A stretch of DNA of 64,000 bases from Acheta domesticus (lineage: Eukaryota; Arthropoda; Insecta; Orthoptera; Gryllidae): contig JAHLJT010009436.1 of assembly GCA_031308135.1 (NCBI GenBank), forward strand, positions 220,301,286-220,365,285. The letters run 5' to 3'. Position numbers and translations under genes: made by a program. The notes beneath the pieces were generated by a model that worked only from the letters and a program-made list of their open reading frames with translations, did no database searches and was not told where the DNA came from. Position 1 is the stretch's first letter. Every line of letters starts with the position of its first letter. This document shows, piece after piece, positions 48,130 to 57,329 of the stretch.

Positions 48130-48269
48130 GGAGGAAGGCAAACTGTTAAGGTCGGCCCGACCATAAATCAAACGTTATCAACAATAGAAAATTTCAGTCA
48201 GTGAACACGATGACCGACTTCGGGACATCCCCTAAACCACATACAATCCTATCGCGCCCCAATCGTTCA

Positions 48270-48480
48270 CGGTGTTTGTGGACCCCTGGGGCAGAGGAGA
48301 CATTTCGCTCGTGAGCGCGCTGTCGGCGTGCATCCCCCCGCCCCCAGCCTCATTGTTACAGATGCCGCGGAGGTGAGTTTCGTCAGTGAACAAAGGTGCC
48401 TGCCGGCGCAATCGGTTTGATCGCAGGAATACATTGAATCGTTTAGCAACAACGAATTTACCTGGTCACATTTCGCTCTC
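48270..48480 (-). pseudogene. Possible DDE-transposase fragment (tentative)
   Basis: On the minus strand a frame reads RFNVFLRSNRLRRQAPLFTD and continues ETHLRG. The LFTDE segment preceded by basic residues resembles the aspartate block of IS630/Tc1-like transposases, but only about 30 residues are suggestive and no other catalytic block, terminal repeat or duplication is visible. The C-terminal continuation looks like non-coding GC-rich sequence. It may be chance. Confidence 0.25.
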
Positions 48481-48837
48481 ACGCTTATTTTATTACCAAG
48501 GCCATCGAATTGCTCATAACTGCCCATAGAAATGAGTTTATGACTTTTTAAACTTTTAAGTAGTGTACTTTTATGAATATTCTGTTTTTCCTTCGATTTT
48601 TTTTAAAAATTATAATTATTTTCGGGGGATGATACATTCCAAAAACTGCATACATCCAGCTGTAAATCTTATTCTCAATAGTTTTGAAAATTCTTGACTC
48701 GGGCTTCCCTAAAACAGTTCTCTTCACAACACAATATAAGAGTAATTTCTCATTTTCATTCGCATCGATCATAACAGTCCACAGAACGAAAAGTTAAAAG
48801 TAAGGAAGGCTTTTACTGTTCACGCAAGAAAGAGAAG

Positions 48838-49000
48838 TATAAAGCAGCGCGCCCACTACGGGCTCCCGGCACAGCGCGGAAGCGCTCCGCGCGGCTCGGC
48901 TCCGCTCGGCTCGGCCTCTGACTCACCCATTATGGCCGGTCTCTCCGGGCCCTTCCCGGCCGGGCCTTTCCCGGCCCAGCCCGGCACAGCATGGTTTGTT
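48838..49000. other. GC-rich pocket with promoter-like minus-strand features
   Basis: Plus strand rich in GGCTCGGCTCCGCTCGGCTC and CCCGGCCGGGCC. The plus strand has TATAAAGCAGCGCGC at its left edge (about 48838). On the minus strand CATAATGGGTGAGTCAG (near 48918-48934) places an ATG directly before a consensus splice donor. Either could be a first-exon signal, but no coding sequence follows in the visible flanks. Confidence 0.35.
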
Positions 49001-49154
49001 TGTAAATATGGTGTAAACAATTATTGCTGAACTTTTCACATTCTTTCTGTCTTTAAAATTTACCATGCAATAATGTTTATGAATATCTTTTGCATTACGC
49101 GAAAGAAAAAATAATGATTTAATGCACCAACAAATGTTTGATGAATTTTACAAA

Positions 49155-49185
49155 ATAATAATAATAATAATAATAATAATAATTT
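49155..49185 (+). repeat. (AAT)n microsatellite
   Basis: About ten perfect AAT/ATA triplets within AT-rich DNA. Confidence 0.9.
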
Positions 49186-49305
49186 TAAATGAAAAAGAAC
49201 TCCATAAACGATAAAGTATATTAATTATAAAGTATAATTATAATAAACTCGATAAAGTATATTAATTTGTTAAAAAAATTGCCACAACATATTTTAGAAA
49301 ATATG

Positions 49306-49770
49306 AAATAATTGTAGGTGACGACATTGCCAACAATATTGTTTATTTAAATAGAACCTTTCGATGACTTAACCATCATCATCAGTTTCTAGTACAAGAA
49401 ATATAAACAAAAAATTAAAACATGAGTCAAAACCAAAACAATAGGTTTCGAATATCTATGCAAGGACTTGAATTGAACATGTGCGATTTTGTATCAGAGA
49501 AAAACACTTCCACTTTATTGCATTGATTCACAATTACTGTAATATTGAATGATTTAACGCCCCCCTTTTTATTTTATTTTATTTCATAAAATGTTAATTC
49601 GGTTTTAAAATTATTAGTAATCTTTGAATCCTAATGTTTTGTTTTTGACTCGTGTTTTAATTGTTTGTTTATATTTCTTGTACTAGAAACTGATGATTAT
49701 GGCTAAGCCGTTCAAAGCTGCTATTCAAACAAACAATCGTGTTGGCAACGATAATACCTGTAATTATTTC
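49306..49770. mobile_element. 465-bp inverted-repeat element, Penelope-like motif in arms
   Basis: Arms of about 150 bp face each other around about 150 bp of spacer. Left: GAAATAATTGTAGGTGACGA then CATTGCCAACAATATTG; right read inversely: GAAATAATTACAGGTATTAT then CGTTGCCAACACGATTG. The best-conserved stretch, ATCATCAGTTTCTAGTACAA followed by GAAATATAAACAAA, is nearly identical in both arms. Read outward, each arm has CTGATGAT(G/T)ATGG(C/T)TAAG, a motif type I associate with termini of Penelope-like retroelements. No coding sequence remains. A head-to-head pair of solo terminal repeats is the simplest reading. Confidence 0.65.
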
Positions 49771-49925
49771 GTTTTAAATGCCAATGACAATTTATTGCAA
49801 AACCAAATAAATGTTTTGCTTTTTGTAATCCATGTAAATAAGTTGTTTATAATCAAGTGAGACTATTTCTTAAATATTAAAGAGAGACAGTAAATGCAAA
49901 AATATAATCAAGCAATAGTTCTTAC
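49771..49925 (-). other. Presumed first-intron sequence of the MADF gene
   Basis: AT-rich DNA immediately after the predicted splice donor at 49925-49921 on the minus strand (GTAAG). No downstream acceptor or MADF continuation was recognised in the window. Confidence 0.3.
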
Positions 49926-50065
49926 ACAGGCAGTTCTGGAAAGTTTTCAGAAATTTGTTGCCACGCATTGTCCTTCTTCCTGTTATCATGATACCCTGAA
50001 TTACTAGGATCATATAAAAATGGGTACTCTCTAACTGCTTCTATTAGCATTTCGTCAGAACTCAT
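49926..50065 (-). CDS. First coding exon of a MADF-domain protein (partial)
   Basis: The minus-strand ATG at 50065 has an A at -3 (TTAAAATGAG) and opens MSSDEMLIEAVREYPFLYDP, then SNSGYHDNRKKDNAWQQISE and NFPELP. This matches the start of a MADF domain (LIE.V..YPFLYD...Y.D...+..AW..I), a Myb/SANT-related DNA- or protein-binding module common in insect transcriptional regulators. The exon ends in phase 2 at a GTAAGAAC donor; an alternative GTGTAAG donor lies two bases upstream. An in-frame ATG at 50080 has a weaker context. No continuation (usually a second half-domain, often a BESS motif later) was found, so the gene either has a long intron running off recognisable sequence or is a lone relic. 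It is the only credible host coding sequence in the window. Confidence 0.6.
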
Positions 50066-50099
50066 TTTAACAAAGTTCATGAAGTTCACCAATTTCACA

Positions 50100-50360
50100 A
50101 ATGACCTGCACGTCAGGGCGCCGAAGACAACACTTCGCGCCAGCCGCCCGCCCCAGCCGGCCGGGGCCGTCCGCCCCGACCGCCCCGACCGGATTTTATT
50201 CTCGGGGAGGCATTCCGGGCCGAGCGGGTCGGTGCCGAGCTGAACCGAACGGAGTTGGCAGGTAGCAGTGGGAGACCCACAGCTGTAAACCACACAAAAG
50301 ATTTCGGCCGGGTCTGTCCCGCGCCGCGCCGAGCCGGGCGGGGCGGCGCGATGCCGTTCA
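50100..50360 (-). promoter_or_regulatory. CpG-rich island upstream of MADF exon (putative promoter)
   Basis: This island directly precedes the predicted start on the minus strand and contains CCGCCCCGACCGCCCCGACC near 50170 and CCGGGCGGGGCGGCGCG near 50335-50351 on the plus strand. Its position relative to a first coding exon is what a CpG-type promoter would show. A CGTGCAG (read on minus near 50110) could alternatively be a splice acceptor, making this 5' UTR plus intron. Confidence 0.4.
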
Positions 50361-50700
50361 AATGGGCTTCCTGCTTTAATCAACATGCGGACTTAAAACA
50401 AGTTATAAGGATAGTGTTACATTTCATTTGTTGACACGCAGAGACTAGGTTTTTCGATATAAGTATCAGACATTATCTTCATCAGACAGCACGTACTTCC
50501 ATCTCGCTTTCACACACTGTTTCGTGTTCAATTCAATGCCACACCTTCCAATAAGTCTTGTTGGCCACAGAAAAAGATAACAAATGGAGGCTGTCGCCGC
50601 CGCCGCCACCGGCCCTGGAAAACAGATACTCGCAGTACCGCCTATGAGTCAGGGGGCGAAGCTTGACAAATGTGAGGGGGCCCGAGCTACCAATGGCCCC
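50361..50700. other. Unassigned DNA with a CTGATGAAG motif
   Basis: The minus strand near 50445-50490 reads GTCTGATGAAGATAATGTCT followed by GATACTTATATCGAAAAACC, similar in layout to the motif near 61100 and to the arms at 49306-49770. No bounded element was defined. Confidence 0.35.
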
Positions 50701-50714
50701 TTGGCAAAAAAATC

Positions 50715-50780
50715 TATATACCTACATACCTACCTACATATCTATCTCTCTCTCTCTGTCTACCTACCCACGTACCTACC
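50715..50780 (+). repeat. (CTAC/CTAT)n microsatellite split by a MITE
   Basis: ACCTACATACCTACCTACAT and CTACCTACCCACGTACCTAC precede the fold-back element, and ACCTACCTATCTATCTACAA follows it (50957 on). The microsatellite was probably continuous before insertion. Confidence 0.8.
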
Positions 50781-50957
50781 TACACTGCGATTTTTTTAAC
50801 TTTGCCCCTGACAGGAATCAGCTGTTTCGCTGCCATCCAATCGGGAGCTTTAATGTCGCAACAATGACGTCACTATGGTGACGTTCAAGCTCCCGATTGG
50901 ATGAAAGCGTCAAGAGCTGATTACTGTTAGGGGCACAGTTAAGAAAATCGCAGTATA
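50781..50957. mobile_element. Fold-back family B, copy 2 (177 bp)
   Basis: Left arm TACACTGCGATTTTTTTAAC, TTTGCCCCTGACAGGAATCA, GCCATCCAATCGGGAGCTT. Right arm read inversely TATACTGCGATTTTCTTAAC, TGTGCCCCTAACAGTAATCA, TTCATCCAATCGGGAGCTT. TA lies at both ends inside a CTAC repeat, consistent with TA targeting, but the host repeat makes the duplication ambiguous. The loop is short and contains GACGTCA. There is no coding sequence. Confidence 0.82.
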
Positions 50958-51165
50958 CCTACCTATCTATCTACAAGTACCTACGTTATTCATTTAATTG
51001 TGATTTGTTCAAAGTTCGAATCAATATTTGTAACAACTCAAAATTTCCTATGGTTTATATTATATATTTCCTATGGTTGGTACTATATATACAATCCAAA
51101 TTTCTCATATAAAATTATATGGGGAAGTTGGAGAGGGGTAGCTGGCCCTGTGGAGGGGGGGGGCA
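50958..51165. other. AT-rich DNA
   Basis: Contains a small direct repeat (TTTCCTATGGTT at about 51046 and 51067). No gene seen. Confidence 0.45.
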
Positions 51166-51375
51166 AGAACTGTGAGGGCGGCCCTGCTGCGGGGTCTTCC
51201 GCGGCCGCCGCGTCGCGGTGACTTTCGCTTTCCGGCGCGTGGCCTGCCCTCCGCTGCCTGGCCACCGCGCCGGCCTTGCCCCAGTTCCACCGCCGCCCCC
51301 GCCCCAGGTCACTGCTCCTCGCCGCCCGCCCCGCCCGCGCGCCGCCCGCACACGCCCCCGCGGCGCGGCGTTGCA
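51166..51375. other. GC-rich, CpG-rich pocket
   Basis: Begins at a GTGGAGGGGGGGGGCAAG run (near 51151-51168) and includes CCGCCGCCCCCGCCCC near 51290-51306. It ends just before the family F element. No domain in the open frames. Confidence 0.5.
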
Positions 51376-51388
51376 ATACACATTTGTC

Positions 51389-51654
51389 TACAGTCCCTTC
51401 ATACAGAGAGTAGCGCATTCCATTGTTCCACCGACCCCGCCATTTTATATCCAGTTGGCAGAAAAATTGGAAACATGTGGTAGTGTTGGTGTTGAGTACA
51501 TCTGAAATCAATATTAATATTCTTGGAAATCTCCATTATGTCACCAACGGTTATCATTTCTGTTTAACTTCTGAATTCTGCTTGATGGGGTTATCGGGTG
51601 GGAGGACATTAAATGGCGATAGTTGCGCTACTCTCTCTTTATATAAGGACTCTA
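51389..51654. mobile_element. MITE family F, simple copy (266 bp incl. TA)
   Basis: The left end TACAGTCCCTTCATACAGAG and then AGTAGCGCA is the inverse of the right end TGCGCTACTCTCTC and TTTATATAAGGACTCTA. TA flanks both ends (51389-51390, 51653-51654). Interior landmarks CGCCATTTTATATCCAGTTG, ATGTCACCAACGGTTATCA and TTCTGAATTCTGCTTGATGG are shared with 47413-48129. Non-coding, with a TA duplication as in Tc1/mariner-type elements. Confidence 0.8.
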
Positions 51655-51663
51655 CATTTGCCA

Positions 51664-51905
51664 ACAGTACACAGCAGAGGTCCCAGGGTTCCAGACCTGA
51701 CGATGGCTGATTTTTTACGCTAGCTAGGTAGCTAGGGCGAATTCACTTGCGGAGAATTCAATGGACCGCTGATCTTATCCATAGTTTCCGTGATTTCTCC
51801 GATCGATACTAGGCGAATGTCGGAGCTGTACCTTAACAAAAAAGCCGCGGCACACGCAATATTTCGTTCCTCATCCTTGACCCTTCTACTCACCCTGCAC
51901 ATTCA
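51664..51905 (+). mobile_element. SINE fragment (14925 family), 5'- and 3'-truncated
   Basis: The B-box-like GGTTCCAGACC is present but no A box. It continues with AGCTAGGGCGAATTCACTTG, TAGTTTCCGTGATTTCTCCG, ACTAGGCGAATGTCGGAGCT, GTACCTTAACAAAAAAGCCG and ATTTCGTTCCTCATCC, colinear with the SINE core. It begins only about ten bases after the family F element, the second case of this SINE adjoining that element. Confidence 0.78.
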
Positions 51906-52685
51906 CATTTTCATCTATTACATAATCACACATATCACAACGATCATAATCAATTTTTGATCGTTATTATAATTTAACTGCGAAATTAAACAGCTCTTTG
52001 TAAAAACGTTATTAATGTGTTCATTAACGTCTTTTTATCTTGAGAATGTTTCTAAACATAATCTGAATACTTACTTTGATAATCATTCAATGCATGAGAA
52101 TATAAACTAGATTTGTTAAATAAAATGCTTGGCGAAAATATTGAGAACGCCTAGCTTTTGATAGCCTGTCAGGTCTTGCTATGGGCTAAAATGGAGAATA
52201 TCAGGTCCGATGACGCAGATTGTCCGTAGATATCGACACTGACGTCATGTGGCGCTAGGAGTGACACGGTCTGCTGCCTCTGATCTAAAATTCGTTGAAG
52301 CGAGGTCCATAGAAGGTGCATACATTGTACTTTGATTGACTGACACTTCAGTTTTCGACATCAGCAAAAAGTGTATCGACGTCCGTGAATTCACAATATC
52401 ATGATATAGGAAGCAAACTTGCAGCTCTGTCAAAAAAATTATTAGTATGTAATAAACCGATCATTTCAATCGTGTAAATATGCACTTTTACTATTGCGTG
52501 CATTTGGTACTCTGGCGCATTTGGCATTTGGTATGTCTCTCTGCACTCCTGCAAGTAAGAAAACCTAACGTCATTTTTCCTATTGCAGTCAGAACAAGTA
52601 ACATATTTTCATGTAAAGTTAATGTGAATTATAAAGCATATGTAAGTATTAACTCGTTAACAAGTGTCATTTTTTTGTTAAACTT
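51906..52685. other. AT-rich intergenic DNA, no gene seen
   Basis: No element ends or conserved frame were recognised. Confidence 0.45.
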
Positions 52686-52693
52686 GTCTTGCA

Positions 52694-52775
52694 CGCAAGC
52701 ACGCGCGCGCGCACACACACACAGGCACACATGCACACACACACACACACACAGACACACACACACACACACATA
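52694..52775 (+). repeat. (CA)n microsatellite
   Basis: About 80 bp of CA dinucleotides with a preceding GCGCGCGC run and a few interruptions (GGCACACATG, ACAGAC). The C/V-rich minus frame is a by-product. Confidence 0.95.
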
Positions 52776-54124
52776 TCTCTCCTGTATATTGAAACTTATT
52801 GATACCATGTGCAATGTGTAAATACAGCCCTCTCAATATTTTATTGTTACTATCTGTCCCAAATTGTGTTTTGAATAAATACGTAATCGTTGTCACGTAC
52901 GAAAGAGGGAAAAATATTTTTTTAAACGCAGTATGCGAAACTTGTTTTTTGTTGTTTTTTTACCACATGCGAAAATATTTTTTTTTTTAAATTCTGGTTA
53001 CATTACAGAGCGTGTGCAAAACATCTTCCGCACACGGCATGTTAAAAATTGCATAATCAACACGTGCGCGAGGTGATTATCACGCTAGTCTTTTGTCGCC
53101 TCGCATGAATTCGGGCGACAAACTCAACTCGCACGCGAATCACTTGTTTCCCACATCTGTTACGTAATACTATTTTCACACGATAGTGCTTTTAGTTTAA
53201 ATACAGAAGTTTTGAAAATACTAGCTGCATATTGACGGTCTCTCGAATCAACTATCTACTTTTATTCACAACAATGAACACTTACCACCACAACACAATA
53301 CAATAGAAACTCACTAAATATTAGAAGAGGTTGAGAGCTAAAAAAAAAATAAGCCTCCTCACATACATAGGTACACTTTGCTGGAAGTGTCTGCTCGAAA
53401 GGTGAGATTTGAACACTGGCTTAAATTCCAAATCCCAATAAACTTTAATGATGAATACAATTTACAAACGTACAAAAATTCAGGAAGGTTTTTCTCCGTT
53501 ATTCCTCACACAACCACTGGCTCTTCTCAGAAGCACTCACAAACAAACAATACGAAACCACCCTACAATTCCTACATCAGTATTCTAGCGTTATAATCAT
53601 TAGCCATTCTCGGAGGGAAGATCGGACAGCATACTTGATTAGAACTGACAGCTAACGGGAAGTATAAAACACGTGGCATATAAGAGTTTTCTATCAATGA
53701 AAACTGTTTATAATTATTAAAGTAGTCAATAATTTGAATTACGGAAACATCTAACCAATGTTTACATATAACTTGCTGAAACTGCTCAATTTTCAAAGAG
53801 CCGTTGGGAAAATTCAATTTGTCGTTAACAAAAAAAAACGCATTATATTACAACACACTGTGGTAATATAATTGGAAAGAGATTTTATGTTCTCGAAAGC
53901 GTATTCACTTATGTCAGGAAAATTTACATCCTCATTCAAACAGCATTCACTCTTCTAAACCGAAAAGACCACCATTTCTCTTTTACTTTCTTGCATCCGC
54001 GTGGTTCGATTGTGTAATTACTAATCACTCTCCGGCGACGTAACAAGTCTTAGCAGTACACTAAGTTAAATTCCGGAGTTTTACTCCTTCAGTCATGTAT
54101 CTTCCAGCTGTCATTGACAAGCGC
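52776..54124. other. AT-rich intergenic DNA, no gene seen
   Basis: No repeat or conserved frame was recognised. Confidence 0.45.
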
Positions 54125-54725
54125 TCGATAATATGGACAAATGTATTTAAAAGGTCGATAATATAAACGAGCGAGATTAAATTACTAGAAAATTCTACTC
54201 ATGATGCCATTCGTTAGGACTGCCTCCAACGTGACAATTATGAAATGTTTCACGAGGGTATGGATAACTTAATTATAAGAGTTTATATAGGTACTTTTAT
54301 AAAAATTGCGACATTAAATGAAAACCAAAATGGACAGTCAAATGTGCACATTGTACTACAAGTTTCCTTAACACTGTCAGAGAAACACCACCTGAGAAAC
54401 GAAAACGTCCAACGAAGTTCTCGGTAATACGGACAAATGTATTGAAAAGGTCAATTCCACAAACAGGTCAGATTGAATGGTTACAAAATGCTACTCATAA
54501 AGTCACATGTCAGTACTGCCTTCAACGAGACAAAATTATGAAATGTTTAACGAGGAATGTGTAAATTAATTATTTAAGAGTTCATTTACTTCAAGAAAAA
54601 ATGCAACATCAAACATCCACTAATACGAACAATAAAATTACTCACTGAACACAAAATTACACATAGGACTAGAAAGTTCCCTTCACGCCGCCAGAGACCC
54701 ACCACCTGAGCCACGAGTACGTCAA
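54125..54725 (+). repeat. Ancient tandem duplication, two units of about 296 bp
   Basis: Unit 1 (54125-54421) and unit 2 (54422-54725) share landmarks in the same order: ATATGGACAAATGTATT/ATACGGACAAATGTATT, CTACTCATGATGCC/CTACTCATAAAGTC, ACTGCCTCCAACG/ACTGCCTTCAACG, ATTATGAAATGTTTMACGAG, AAGAGTTYATWTA and CACCACCTGAG. Divergence is substantial, so the duplication is old. Spacing of the first landmark is 296 bp. Unit 2 ends where the GC-rich block begins. Confidence 0.78.
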
Positions 54726-55070
54726 ACAAAGACCCCCGTCGCGTCTCGCGTGACTGAACGGGAGCCGCGGCGGTGGCACCCCTGACAAGAAACGGACGCG
54801 AAGGAGACGGGACAGAAAACCGCGGAGCGTCTTCCCCGCCCCCGACGCTCCTCCCTTCCGCTCATTACGTCCTCCCCTCCCCCGGAGTGCGTCGGTGGCA
54901 GGTGCGCGTGAGAGCCGAGTGCGCCTGGCCGGGCCGCCTCCGCGGGGCCCCGACCGGCGCGGCGCGCGACGCGACGCGATGTCTTTTTTGCGCCGCTCAC
55001 GTCACTAGGTCACCGGCTCACCTGCACCCGCTCGCGCCTTCACCTTTTTCTTCTTCGCGCTCCCTGGGCG
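54726..55070. other. GC-rich, CpG-rich island
   Basis: Abrupt GC-rich block, including CGGCGCGGCGCGCGACGCGA near 54955 and a TCACGTCACTAGGTCACC stretch near 54997-55014 that contains CRE-like and E-box-like motifs. Frames on both strands lack a domain. Confidence 0.5.
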
Positions 55071-56169
55071 ACTGAACTGTCTTTTGGAGGTGTTGCATTG
55101 AGTGGGAAGGGGGGGACTGAGATTCTTAGAGGTTATAAGTTGCTTTCATCAGTTTCCAGGCTCCGGTTTGTACGGTTTTAAATGCTTGTGATGCAACGCT
55201 CAGCGATCTTTATTGGCGCTATCTACACCTAAAGAACAGTTTTTCGAGTTTTTGTAGGAGTCTAAATGCAAAATTACGTTTCCGGAAACCTATTTAAGAA
55301 CTGAAAACGGGATGCACTGATGAATCAGACTTACACCATTATGAATCTCACAACCCCATTCTTAACCATAATTTACACGGGTTAATTTGGGTCCTTAATC
55401 ATCACTTATCACTTTTAATACACGTAAGGCAATGGATTATTTGATATCCGAAAAAAAGTCACAATTTCAACCGCAACGTCGTTTCAAGCAAACGAAAAAT
55501 TCGTAACAATTGAATTCCGAAACACATCAGCCATCGTCGGACGTGAAATGGAGTCGCGTGAAACATCCTGGCAACTCGAGGAATTACACAGATGAGTAAA
55601 AGAAATTTCCGAAAGATCATTCTACATACATAAAACTAATGTAAATGATACAATAAAATGGAAGATTGAATGAAACAGTTCGCAAGTATTGAATGTAATT
55701 ATTTAGTTGTTTGCTCCATTTTGCTTTGTTGGAGTAGTAATTACCAAAAAAACATTAATAAACGTTTTTGTTTCACGGTACAAATAGCACTTCACTGATT
55801 GAAAGTAGGAAATGTCAAAAGAAAATTTCTTCAATATGAAGAAAATGAACTTTGAGAATGTCATCCTAAATTTCATTCTCAGGATTAATCAGATTTTTAT
55901 TATTGTCACAAAAAAAACTGAGAGTACGCTCCACAAAAATGTTAAATAATGTCAAACATTTATTTTACGAATAGATAGCTAATTGTAATTTCGCGTATTT
56001 GTCATTACGTTGTTCACTTTTAATTTTATTTTGAGCTCGCAACCATTAGCAGCAAAGCAGTGTATCACATTAACCACTCAGATTTGACAATAAAACATAA
56101 TTATCTAAAACCAGATCGAAGCCGATTGTTCAAATTCGATCCGGCTTAAACCCGATCGAAGCCGAGGAT
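55071..56169. other. AT-rich intergenic DNA, no gene seen
   Basis: No repeat or conserved frame was recognised. Confidence 0.45.
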
Positions 56170-56455
56170 TTTTAAGGGCGAACTAATCCTTCATACGGCT
56201 TCCTTCGGAGGGAAAGTAAAGCCGGCTGTCCCATGTTAGTAGATTTACTGCATGTAAAAGATCCTCAAGTCTACATGAAGCCTCTGAGCTAAATTCAAAT
56301 CACCTGTTTCGTCGCCCAAGTAATACCTTCTTTCTCCGATAGTTGGTGAAAGGAGAGTAGCAAAATTTGCGTGGTCAGACGGAAGAGCAGACCTCATGGC
56401 CTGAGTCTTAACACGTAAAATAAGGCATCAATTCAATTCAATTCAAAACAAAACA
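56170..56455 (+). mobile_element. 3' end of a retroelement (LINE or SINE) with (AATTC)n tail
   Basis: GGCGAACTAATCCTTCATAC, then CGGCTTCCTTCGGAGGGAAA and GTAAAGCCGGCTGTCCC, then CATGTAAAAGATCC, resembles the conserved 3' segment of several arthropod retroelements. It ends ACACGTAAAATAAGGCATC followed by tandem AATTC repeats, the short tandem tail typical of such insertions. A related minus-strand tail is at 20131-20175. No coding frame. Confidence 0.6.
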
Positions 56456-57002
56456 TCAACGGTCTTTCTTATGTTACATTTTAAAGAGGTCGACAGACTG
56501 CTGCGGCATTATTATTGTTCAGAGGCGAAAATGTTAATAGATCATTGACTAGACAATGGAACCTGACAACCTTATTCCCCTTTTGGCCATTACATTCAAT
56601 GTCACGTATAATTAATGATGGACACAAAAATGATTTCTTTTAAATGCGTGGTCTTTCATTCATTTTACACAGACTTGTCACGCTAATGTCGCACTCGAAT
56701 CGAAAATTATCAATGAACCCGGGCTTAGTTTTCACAATTGACCATTCAATGATCATTAATGCTTCATTGTCACCACGTTTTATTAAGCACTTAATTATCC
56801 ATTCACCCTAACAGCAGCAATTACACATTTACGGAACAGTTATACAATTAAAATTCGTTACCTCTCTTAAATTACACAGAGCACCATTAAATCACAAAAG
56901 CAGGGTTAAATGAAACAGCTTCATTTTTCAATTTCATAAAGTCGACACATTCTATATCATCGAAATAAATTGCCTAGAGTAATTAAAAAAATGTATTTGT
57001 AT
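56456..57002. other. AT-rich intergenic DNA, no gene seen
   Basis: No repeat or conserved frame was recognised. Confidence 0.45.
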
Positions 57003-57009
57003 TTAGCCA

Positions 57010-57315
57010 TTTTATATCCCATAAAGGGCAATTGGCCTCAGCGCCGTTACATTCCGGGTTACTTAGTCGATCAACCATCAGGAACCCGCGATATCTCGAA
57101 TTCTCATAACCTTCGTGACTTCACGCAGTTAACAAATTCGCCTAGCGACGCCGGTTTTGCGGTCGCGTCCTATCAGTAGAACCATCCCAGCATTCGCCTG
57201 GATGACCGAGGGAAACCACGAAACCTCCGGTCAGAATGGCCGACACGGGAATTGAACCCGCGCCTCCCGAATGCAAGTCAGGGCACTACGCCATCAGCAA
57301 CTTCGCTCAGGAATT
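57010..57315 (-). mobile_element. tRNA-derived SINE, minus strand (about 300 bp)
   Basis: On the minus strand the head reads GATGGCGTAGTGCCCTGAC (A box at 57281-57293), then CGCGGGTTCAATTCCCGTG (B box GGTTCAATTCC at 57249-57259), both close to consensus. It is followed by TTCGTGGTTTCCCTCGGTCA and CCAGGCGAATGCTGGGATGG, the same central core as the 14925 SINE. The remaining 3' part (CGGGTTCCTGATGGTTGATC and beyond) is different, so this is a second family sharing the core. The well-kept boxes suggest moderate age. Confidence 0.78.
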
Positions 57316-57329
57316 TTTTTAAAAAATGG

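Noticed and set aside
52694..52775. Cysteine/valine-rich minus-strand peptide
   Set aside because: It is the translation of a (CA)n microsatellite.
57249..57293. Possible functional tRNA gene on the minus strand
   Set aside because: A and B boxes are good, but the sequence does not fold into a complete cloverleaf with an acceptor stem and continues into a SINE core.
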